In this document: positions 1-4,517 of the stretch, one piece after another | How positions within the stretch are numbered: position 1 is the stretch's first letter | Layout: the number at the start of each line of letters is the position of its first letter | Assembly (NCBI GenBank): GCA_027491555.1 | Contig: JAOZGN010000033.1 | Location: 1-6,232 of the forward strand | Origin: Thermoproteota archaeon | Lineage (GTDB): Archaea; Thermoproteota; Korarchaeia; Korarchaeales; Korarchaeaceae | Reading direction: 5' to 3' | DNA length: 6,232 nt | Notes under the pieces: generated by a model | What the model saw: only the letters and a program-made list of their open reading frames with translations | Databases searched by the model: none | Told to the model about the DNA's origin: nothing | Translations under genes and position numbers: made by a program

Positions 1-1
1 A

Positions 2-952
2 GTCGGCAGATCTGCTAGGGGTGGGAGGACGAAGACGGACCCCGAGGTCAAGAGGGGCAGGGTAAGGGGGTGGAGGATCCCGAGGGGGAGGCCCGCGTCG
101 ATTCACGTGACGGCCAGCATAGTGTCGGCCGTCTCAGCGGGCGCGGCGCCGGCGGAGGAGGTACTGAGGGTGAGGATACGTCCGGAGGATGTCAGGGAGA
201 AGCTCTACGAGAGAAACGTCCCCCTGACGGCGATCATAGTCCTGGACCTCAGCGACTCCATGACGCTGGTCAGGATCGAGTTTGCCAGGGCGCTGTCCCG
301 GCTGTACAGGGAGCTCAGCTCCAGGAGGGACCGGATAGGGGTCGTGGCCCTCAGGGACATGGACGCCTTCGTGGTGCACCCGCCGACCACCAACGTCGCG
401 AAGGTTGCGAGGCTCCTGGGAAAGCTCAGCGTCTCCGGGCTCACGCCCCTCGCGTCCGGCTTGATGCTCGCGCTAGCCCTCGCCCGGGCGGAGAGGCTGA
501 GGGACCCGGACTCCGATCCCCTCGTGATAGTCCTGACGGACGGCTACCCAAACGTGCCCCTGCCGGTCAACCCCCTCACCGGTAGGAGGGGGAGGAGGGA
601 GCACGCGGTCAGCAACGTCCAGAGGCATCAGGCGATCGAGGACGTCGCGGCCGCGGCCCAGCTGATGGCCAGAGAGGGGCTGAAGGTCGCCGTGATAAAC
701 CCCGACCCCGTGGCGTCGGCCCACAGGATAACGCCTCAAGGCGCTGGTCTGCTGTACAGGCTCAGCCTATCCGAGGACGGCTGGTTCGACGCCGAGCGAT
801 TTGTCAAACTGGCTTCTAGGAGATACGATCCGTTTGCGGTGGGCTCCGCCGTCTCCGCTCTCATAGCCCACCTGACTACTGGAGAGTATTACACCGCGTC
901 CTCGCCGGAGGAGGTTTCAGTAGCGCTAGAGGGACTGCTGGAGGCTAGCTGA
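2..952 (+). CDS. ChlD/BchD-like von Willebrand factor A domain protein, 5'-partial
   Basis: The reading frame is open to the left edge, so the gene starts before the window; 316 C-terminal residues are visible. A GTG at 107 could be taken as a start, but the 35 codons before it read as the basic Arg/Gly-rich linker (GRSARGGRTK, then RGRVRGW) that precedes the VWA domain in magnesium-chelatase D subunits, so I treat it as internal. The VWA domain begins near base 225 and has a complete MIDAS metal site: DLSDS (DxSxS, 245-259), the distal Thr in SGLTPL (443-445) and TDG (536-544). In the ChlD/BchD/CobT family such a domain couples to an AAA+ ring and acts on a chelatase or other client protein; an AAA+ part would lie off-window. 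The frame ends at TGA 950-952, only 19 bp from the convergent regulator gene. No signal peptide or membrane segment is visible in this part. It could be a true metallochelatase subunit or a general MoxR-type VWA partner; the sequence here cannot decide. Confidence 0.85.
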   Translation, partial: VGRSARGGRTKTDPEVKRGRVRGWRIPRGRPASIHVTASIVSAVSAGAAPAEEVLRVRIRPEDVREKLYERNVPLTAIIVLDLSDSMTLVRIEFARALSRLYRELSSRRDRIGVVALRDMDAFVVHPPTTNVAKVARLLGKLSVSGLTPLASGLMLALALARAERLRDPDSDPLVIVLTDGYPNVPLPVNPLTGRRGRREHAVSNVQRHQAIEDVAAAAQLMAREGLKVAVINPDPVASAHRITPQGAGLLYRLSLSEDGWFDAERFVKLASRRYDPFAVGSAVSALIAHLTTGEYYTASSPEEVSVALEGLLEAS

Positions 953-971
953 CAGGCAGAGAGCCTTGAAA

Positions 972-1670
972 CTACTCCGAAAGGTAGAATTCTGTGAGAT
1001 TTCCTTTCCTTCTCTCTCTTACCATACCGTGCCTCTCTAGGACGCCGATGTGCCAGCGGAGGGTACCTAAGCTGAGGCCCAGGTCTCGGGCGATCTGCCG
1101 GAGGTGGGCTCCCGGGTTGGCCCTCAGGTAGTCCACTATGGCCCTCCTCACCGAATGCCTCACAGAAGGGTTGGCGACTATTGTCCTCGCAGCGAAAACG
1201 CAAGCTGGGTCTCCGCGGGAGTAGCACTCCCTCTCCTCGACAAACACCGTCTCCCCCAAGACTTCTGATAGGAAGCCAGCCGCGAAGCCCCTCGTGAAGT
1301 TGCAGCCAGCGCTGGACGAGTAGACGAGCTTCATCTTCTTCGCCTCGAGCGAGCCTTCCACCCTTAGAGAGACCTCCCGGGGAGTCTCATGCATCACCTT
1401 AACGTCATCGACCAGGCCAAGATCCCTCAGGACCGACCTCAGTCCTTCCACCGGATCTGCGAGGCCCATCTTGGCCATCTCCCTTCCCAGCCTCTCACCG
1501 ACTCTCAGGCCAAACATGTAGATCACCAGGCCACCCTCCTCGGTGGAGGCCTGGACGAGGTACATCAGGTTGGAACACATGCCCCTGAGGAGGGAGGCGG
1601 AGTCCGGCCCTAGGACCGCCACGATCGCCTTCTCAGCCATTTTTCCTGGTCTGGGCTCTCTGGCCATCAT
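972..1670 (-). CDS. V4R-domain winged-helix transcriptional regulator
   Basis: A 232-residue protein with two parts. Residues about 12-162 form a V4R (4-vinyl reductase-like) domain, with the typical ending GCNFTRGFAAGF, then a VEERECYSRGDPACVF motif. Residues about 172-232 form a winged helix-turn-helix of ArsR/MarR type (HLRQIARDLGLSLGTLRWHI, then the wing VRERRKGN). C123, C149 and C157, with E146, match in spacing (26 and 8 residues between cysteines, Glu three before the second) the zinc ligands I recall for the V4R sensor domains of MopR/DmpR, so a bound zinc is likely. V4R domains bind small hydrophobic ligands or act in signalling; the ligand here is unknown. I chose ATG 1670 because a TATA element is centred 26 bp upstream, predicting a leaderless mRNA; ATG 1640 (residue 11) is an alternative. 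The gene is divergent from the dsrE operon, so regulation of that operon and itself is inferred. Confidence 0.88.
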   Translation of the reverse strand: MMAREPRPGKMAEKAIVAVLGPDSASLLRGMCSNLMYLVQASTEEGGLVIYMFGLRVGERLGREMAKMGLADPVEGLRSVLRDLGLVDDVKVMHETPREVSLRVEGSLEAKKMKLVYSSSAGCNFTRGFAAGFLSEVLGETVFVEERECYSRGDPACVFAARTIVANPSVRHSVRRAIVDYLRANPGAHLRQIARDLGLSLGTLRWHIGVLERHGMVRERRKGNLTEFYLSE

Positions 1671-1693
1671 CTATCCCAGCGACCGGCGCTCCG

Positions 1694-1699
1694 ATAAAA
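1694..1699 (-). promoter_or_regulatory. TATA box of the V4R-HTH regulator gene (leaderless)
   Basis: On the minus strand TTTTAT lies behind a purine-rich GGGGGAAC stretch that could serve as BRE. Its centre is 26 bp upstream of ATG 1670, the usual archaeal TATA-to-start distance. This predicts transcription starting at the ATG itself. No convincing Shine-Dalgarno precedes the codon, which agrees with a leaderless message. Confidence 0.5.
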
Positions 1700-1731
1700 C
1701 GTTCCCCCTTGAATTCTGATCCGGCGCGCCA

Positions 1732-1747
1732 GACCGTCCGGACGATC
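1732..1747. promoter_or_regulatory. Candidate operator: imperfect palindrome in the divergent promoter region
   Basis: GACCGTCCGGACGATC is a 16-bp inverted repeat: the inner 10 bp (CGTCCGGACG, 1735-1744) are perfect and only one pair (1734/1745) is mismatched. A second palindrome, ACGATCGT (1742-1749), overlaps its right arm, and GGCGCGCC (1723-1730) lies just left. The site ends about 12 bp before the TTAA promoter element of the dsrE operon, immediately upstream of where TFB would bind. In archaea that is a common place for activators. Binding by the neighbouring V4R-HTH protein is inference. In G+C-rich DNA short palindromes also arise by chance. Confidence 0.35.
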
Positions 1748-1757
1748 GTTCTACTCT

Positions 1758-1764
1758 CCTTAAC
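1758..1764 (+). promoter_or_regulatory. Probable promoter element of the dsrE-SQR-DUF1641 operon
   Basis: CCTTAAC is the only A/T-rich core in the 50 bp before the operon. TTAA is centred at about 1761-1762, predicting a start near 1787-1788. That leaves a leader of roughly 18 nt containing the GGGAG ribosome-binding site. The match to the archaeal TATA consensus is weak, which would fit a promoter that needs an activator. Confidence 0.35.
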
Positions 1765-1790
1765 ACTCCTCCAGACCGCGATCCTCCAGC

Positions 1791-1795
1791 GGGAG
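1791..1795 (+). promoter_or_regulatory. Ribosome-binding site of the DsrE-like gene
   Basis: GGGAG lies 10 nt before ATG 1806 but only 1 nt before the in-frame GTG at 1797. The spacing favours ATG 1806 as the start. Confidence 0.45.
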
Positions 1796-1805
1796 AGTGG
1801 TCCTT

Positions 1806-2267
1806 ATGGCCAAGAAGCTGATGATCGTGGCCTCCAAGGGTAGCCTAGACATGGCCTACCCTCCCCTGATACTGGCCCAGACCGCCGCCGCCTTGGGCAT
1901 GGAGGCGGCGGTGTTCTTCACATTCTGGGGCCTGGACATAATCAGGAAGGATAGGGTAGACAGCCTGAAGGTAACCCCGGTGGGCAATCCCTCCATGGGG
2001 ATGCCAGCGATCCTCTCGATACTTCCCGGCATGACCGGCATGGCCACCAGCATGATGAAGAAGAAGATCAAGGAGCTGGGGATGCCGTCAATCCGAGAGA
2101 TGCTGAGGGAGTTGAAGGAGATGGGCGTTAAGCTCTACGCATGCTCCAACACAGTCGAGCTAATGGGGCTCAAGAGGGAGGACCTGATCGAGGAGGTAGA
2201 CGACATAGTCGGCGCCACATTCTTCCTCCAGCAGGCCGCCGAGGATGCTATCGTACTCTTCGTGTGA
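1806..2267 (+). CDS. DsrE/DsrF-like sulfur carrier family protein (DsrE_2 type)
   Basis: A cytoplasmic protein of about 153 residues (156 if GTG 1797 is used). The N-terminus MAKKLMIVASKGSLDMAYPP, the GMEAAVFFTFWGL strand and the C-terminal GATFFLQQAAEDA are typical of the DsrE/DsrF/DrsH-like family (peroxiredoxin-like archaeal and bacterial proteins of the DsrE_2 group). It has a single cysteine, in KLYACSNT (about bases 2142-2144), the position at which this family holds its sulfur-carrying thiol. Known DsrE3A proteins of sulfur oxidisers carry and transfer thiosulfonate or persulfide sulfur together with TusA, and as I recall use two cysteines; the second is absent here. The central Met-rich GMPAILSILPGMTGMATSMM segment is the usual hydrophobic loop, not clearly a membrane helix. 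First gene of the operon; its TGA overlaps a following ATG (TGATG at 2265-2269). A persulfide-accepting role next to SQR is inferred. Confidence 0.88.
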   Translation: MAKKLMIVASKGSLDMAYPPLILAQTAAALGMEAAVFFTFWGLDIIRKDRVDSLKVTPVGNPSMGMPAILSILPGMTGMATSMMKKKIKELGMPSIREMLRELKEMGVKLYACSNTVELMGLKREDLIEEVDDIVGATFFLQQAAEDAIVLFV

Positions 2268-3493
2268 TGCCGACCCGCGGAGAAGGTCTGGGGGGAGGGG
2301 AGTTGTCTGAAGGGGGCAAAGTCGTGATAGTCGGTGGGGGAGGGGGTGGGGCCATAGCGGCCAACCTCCTCGCTGGCAAGTTCGATGTCACCGTCATTGA
2401 CCGCAGCGAGTACCACTACTTCCAGCCCGGGAACCTGTTCATAGCCTTTCAGGGTAAGAGCCCCACCCTCTATAGGAGGAGGATCGCAGACCTTCTCAAG
2501 CCCAGAGTGGATTTCGTTCACGACGAGGCCGCTTCCATCGACCTTGACGAGAGGGAGGTGGTTACGGCCAGCGGGAGGGAGTTGAACTATGACCGCTTGA
2601 TCATAGCCGCGGGCGTCCACCTTGACTACTCGGCCCTGGAGAATCACGAGGCTCTCCTGAACGCGTTCGGCGACTACTACCACACCCAGGAGATGGCTGT
2701 GAAACTTCATGAGTCCCTGAGGGGACTCAAGAGCGGCACTTTCGTTATAGCGGTGGCCGACCCCATTTACAAGTGCCCGCCGGGACCGCTTAAGGCCGCC
2801 TTTCTCTCAAGGGAACTCCTGAATAGGATGGGGAGATCAAGCTCGGTCAAGGTCGTGTTGGCAGTCCCCTTCCCTCACGCCTACCCTTCAAAGACCGTCA
2901 GCGACATCGTGGAGCCGGAACTCGAGGCCAGGGGGATAGAGGTAAGGACGATCTTCACGGCGGATCAGATCGACCTAGAAGAGCGAAAGATAGTCAGCCT
3001 CGAGGGAGAGGAGCTGAAGTTCGACGTCGCTACCGTGGTGCCCCCCAACGAGGGCCCCAGGATAGAGATCAGTCCCGAGGGCGTCAGGGATGGAAGTGGG
3101 TTCGTGAAGATTGACAAGTTCACCAGCCAGGTTGAGGGATACGACGACGCCTTCGCGATCGGCGACTGCACCAACGCGCCGACGTCGAAGAGCGGGGTCA
3201 CAGCGCACCTCCAGGCCGAGACCGTCGCCAAGAGGATAATGGGGATGGACGCGCGATACACTGGGAGGACGAACTGCCCCATCATACTGGACGGGCTGGG
3301 GACGTTCGTGATCAGCGACTACGAACATCCCCCGGTGCCGGTGAGGCTGTCCAAGTTCAAGAGATTCATGGAGGATCTGTTCGTGGCCGCATACTGGAGC
3401 AGCATCAGGAACCCAGGGTTCTGGGGCCCGGTCTTCGAGGCCTACTTCAGGGCAACCGAGCCTGAAGTTCTGGAGAGGCTGGGCGGGTGGTGA
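2267..3493 (+). CDS. sqr: Sulfide:quinone oxidoreductase-like FAD protein
   Basis: A 408-residue flavoprotein (396 if it starts at TTG 2303) of the SQR/FCSD family. It would oxidise sulfide to sulfane sulfur and reduce quinone at the inner face of the membrane. Visible motifs: N-terminal FAD dinucleotide-binding VVIVGGGGGG (residues 19-28), DYDRLIIAAG-like NYDRLIIAAG (107-116), and the second FAD motif GDCTNAPTSKSG (299-310). Redox cysteines C170 (YKCPPGP) and C337 (TNCPII) align with the two catalytic cysteines of SQRs; C301 lies in GDCTN. The GDCTNxPTSK motif and the tail AAYWSSIRNPGFWGP resemble human SQOR (type II), though types III/V/VI are not excluded. The C-terminal aromatic helices are the usual membrane-surface anchor. 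ATG 2267 overlaps the preceding stop, implying translational coupling; TTG 2303, behind a strong GGAGG, is an equally good start. Substrate is inferred from family and neighbours. Confidence 0.88.
   Translation: MPTRGEGLGGGELSEGGKVVIVGGGGGGAIAANLLAGKFDVTVIDRSEYHYFQPGNLFIAFQGKSPTLYRRRIADLLKPRVDFVHDEAASIDLDEREVVTASGRELNYDRLIIAAGVHLDYSALENHEALLNAFGDYYHTQEMAVKLHESLRGLKSGTFVIAVADPIYKCPPGPLKAAFLSRELLNRMGRSSSVKVVLAVPFPHAYPSKTVSDIVEPELEARGIEVRTIFTADQIDLEERKIVSLEGEELKFDVATVVPPNEGPRIEISPEGVRDGSGFVKIDKFTSQVEGYDDAFAIGDCTNAPTSKSGVTAHLQAETVAKRIMGMDARYTGRTNCPIILDGLGTFVISDYEHPPVPVRLSKFKRFMEDLFVAAYWSSIRNPGFWGPVFEAYFRATEPEVLERLGGW
2294..2298 (+). promoter_or_regulatory. Strong Shine-Dalgarno that may decide the SQR start (TTG 2303)
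   Basis: GGAGG within a G-rich run (2290-2302) sits 4 nt before an in-frame TTG at 2303. Starting there gives a protein beginning a few residues before the FAD-binding strand, as usual in the family. Starting at ATG 2267 makes this Shine-Dalgarno encode an odd GLGGGEL stretch. I list the longer form because of the TGATG overlap, but the shorter form may be the real one. Confidence 0.5.
3486..3493 (+). promoter_or_regulatory. Ribosome-binding site of the DUF1641 gene
   Basis: GGTGGTGA differs by one base from the ideal archaeal GGAGGTGA and lies 6 nt before GTG 3500. It overlaps the last codons and stop of the SQR gene, so both genes are on one transcript and probably translationally coupled. 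Confidence 0.65.
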
Positions 3494-3499
3494 GTTTAG

Positions 3500-3925
3500 G
3501 TGGCGCGTGATTTGGAGGTCGGTTCCGTCAGGATAGACGAGGAGGGGGCCGAGGCTCTCGTCAAGTTCGTGGGCCTGCTCAAGAGGTTGAACGAGCTAGG
3601 CCTGCTTGACGCAGTCTCGGATATCCTGTCCGAGGATGTGGTGAGCGGACTTGCAGGGCTGCTCGTGAACACCGGCACGCTGAAGGCGCTCGACAACGTA
3701 GACAGGCTCGCGGGCCTGCTGGGCGAGGTCGACTACGACTCCTTGGACAAGTTGGGCGATCTGATTTCGGCCGTCTCGAGCGCTGTCACGGAGGAGAGCA
3801 AACCCGTGGGGCTCATTGGCCTTGCCACGTCCCTCAGAGACCCCGACATCAGAAGAGGTCTCGGGTTCACCCTGAACGTCCTTAAGGCGGTGGGGAGATC
3901 GCTCCGAGAAGCCCAGCAGGACTGA
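3500..3925 (+). CDS. DUF1641 family protein
   Basis: A 141-residue, mostly helical, cysteine-free protein that starts with GTG six bases after the SQR stop, behind a near-perfect Shine-Dalgarno. The C-terminal block SLRDPDIRRGLGFTLNVLKA (residues 111-130) is the signature of DUF1641, and the upstream repeats of the LLKRLNELGLLDAVSDIL kind (residues about 26-43) match the family's N-terminal half. Length is normal for the family and it appears complete. DUF1641 proteins have no established biochemical activity; they occur beside redox enzymes such as formate dehydrogenases (Bacillus YrhD, as I recall) and SQR-type flavoproteins. Here it would plausibly be a partner, assembly factor or membrane-docking subunit of SQR; this is inference from operon position. 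It has no membrane-spanning segment and no metal- or cofactor-binding motif that I can see. Confidence 0.88.
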   Translation: MARDLEVGSVRIDEEGAEALVKFVGLLKRLNELGLLDAVSDILSEDVVSGLAGLLVNTGTLKALDNVDRLAGLLGEVDYDSLDKLGDLISAVSSAVTEESKPVGLIGLATSLRDPDIRRGLGFTLNVLKAVGRSLREAQQD

Positions 3926-3948
3926 CCGCCGCCCCTCCCTCTACTACC

Positions 3949-3953
3949 TTTTT
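3949..3953 (+). terminator. T-run terminator of the dsrE-SQR-DUF1641 operon
   Basis: A TTTTT run follows a pyrimidine-rich stretch 24 bases after the DUF1641 stop (3923-3925). Archaeal RNA polymerase ends transcription at short T-runs without needing a hairpin. It falls in the short gap between convergent genes. Confidence 0.45.
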
Positions 3954-3980
3954 GCGAACAGAATGCTGGGGGGAGTTGTG

Positions 3981-3985
3981 AAAAA
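3981..3985 (-). terminator. T-run terminator of tusA
   Basis: AAAAA on the plus strand gives TTTTT on the minus strand, about 22 nt after the TusA stop codon (4010-4008). It pairs with the opposite-strand T-run at 3949-3953, so the convergent units would overlap by only a few tens of bases. Confidence 0.45.
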
Positions 3986-4007
3986 GATGAGGGAGGAGCT
4001 GGACCCA

Positions 4008-4241
4008 TCACTTCTTCGCCGTGACCTTTATGACGGCTTTGATAACCCCGCCCTCCTCCTTGAGTTCAACCAGCTCGTTGCCAGTGCGGGAGATCCATGC
4101 CTGCACATCCGGCTTGAAGCCTGGATCCGTGGCGAGGACCTCTATAACGTCGCCGTTCTTCGCCTTCCTGTATGCCTTGGTCAGCGCAGAGATCGGTCCG
4201 GGGCACGCCATTCCCCTCGCGTCAACTTGGATAGTGGCCAA
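4008..4241 (-). CDS. tusA: TusA/SirA-like sulfur carrier protein
   Basis: A complete 77-residue cytoplasmic protein of normal TusA length. The N-terminal DARGMACPGP holds the CPxP motif (C13-P14-G15-P16), whose cysteine carries persulfide sulfur in this family. The TDPGFKPDVQAW block (residues 38-49) followed by GNELVELKEEGG is typical of archaeal TusA-like proteins. The start is TTG at 4241: an in-frame TGA lies 9 bases upstream, the next Met is inside the motif, and a GGTGA Shine-Dalgarno sits 6 nt before the TTG. TusA accepts sulfur from rhodanese, DsrE or cysteine desulfurase and passes it to tRNA-thiolation, cofactor synthesis or Hdr-like sulfur-oxidising complexes. Being convergent with a DsrE-SQR operon suggests it is the next carrier in that relay, but it is transcribed from its own promoter and could serve general thiolation. 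Confidence 0.92.
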   Translation of the reverse strand: MATIQVDARGMACPGPISALTKAYRKAKNGDVIEVLATDPGFKPDVQAWISRTGNELVELKEEGGVIKAVIKVTAKK

Positions 4242-4247
4242 ATGAGG

Positions 4248-4252
4248 TCACC
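4248..4252 (-). promoter_or_regulatory. Ribosome-binding site of tusA
   Basis: GGTGA on the minus strand, 6 nt before TTG 4241. It supports the non-ATG start of this gene. Confidence 0.55.
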
Positions 4253-4274
4253 AACCTTGCCGACACCTCCGAGA

Positions 4275-4282
4275 TTATTTAA
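4275..4282 (-). promoter_or_regulatory. TATA box of tusA
   Basis: TTAAATAA on the minus strand is a good archaeal TATA element in an A/T-rich patch (about 4271-4306) that stands out from the G+C-rich surroundings. Its centre predicts a start near 4252, just at the Shine-Dalgarno, so the leader would be about 11 nt. A second, weaker element (CTTAATA, around 4286-4292) could give a start some 10 nt earlier. Confidence 0.5.
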
Positions 4283-4306
4283 GGCTATTAAGCTATACAT
4301 ATGTTT

Positions 4307-4474
4307 GGATCTGGACACGCTTTTTCCGCCCACGCGTCCCTCCGAGCCCCTGCAGACCCGAGCCACGGACCCGGGACCGATCGCGGACATTCCAGCCTGG
4401 GCAAAGTCGCGGGGCCACGAGATTCTGGCCGTTCAGCGGCTTGAGGGGATGTGATAAGGTTCTCTGTCAGGCGG
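4307..4474. other. Intergenic stretch with no recognised gene
   Basis: Together with the tusA promoter and the ATPase terminator this makes up the 276-bp gap between tusA and the P1B ATPase gene. I find no tRNA, no family-like protein and no repeat array. There is a small stem, GGCCA (4413-4417) with TGGCC (4426-4430) around an 8-nt loop, and a plus-strand TTTTT at 4321-4325; neither is linked to a gene. Open frames crossing it do not resemble known proteins. Confidence 0.5.
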
Positions 4475-4479
4475 AAAAA
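4475..4479 (-). terminator. Possible T-run terminator of the P1B ATPase gene
   Basis: TTTTT on the minus strand about 38 nt after the ATPase stop (TAG, 4520-4518). If used, the ATPase and tusA, although in the same direction, are separate transcription units, which agrees with tusA having its own TATA element. Confidence 0.35.
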
Positions 4480-4517
4480 GTAGATTCAATTTTGACCCTA
4501 TCCGTTACTCAGACACC

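Noticed and set aside
107..109. GTG as the true start of the VWA gene
   Set aside because: The preceding codons to the window edge are open and match the linker found in ChlD-type proteins, so the gene is more likely cut by the window edge.
70..585. Plus-strand open frame of 171 codons overlapping the VWA gene
   Set aside because: It is a different frame of a clear VWA gene with intact MIDAS motifs, and its product is low-complexity Arg/Gly/Pro-rich sequence.
2141..2266. N-terminal extension of SQR back to ATG 2141
   Set aside because: The extra 42 residues overlap dsrE in another frame, are Arg/Gly-rich and precede the normal N-terminus of the family. Starts at 2267 or 2303 are better.
2135..2710. 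Minus-strand open frame of 191 codons
   Set aside because: It is antisense to the end of dsrE and the FAD-binding half of SQR, both of which are clearly coding.
3963..4454. Open frame of 163 codons on the plus strand
   Set aside because: It lies fully across tusA in antisense, has no family resemblance, and its start region overlaps the tusA terminator. It is a by-product of G+C-rich coding on the other strand.
4407..4474. Possible small RNA (C/D-box-like GTGATAA and a 5-bp stem)
   Set aside because: The C-box match is imperfect, no proper D box or second box pair is seen, and the stem is short. There is no clear promoter for it.
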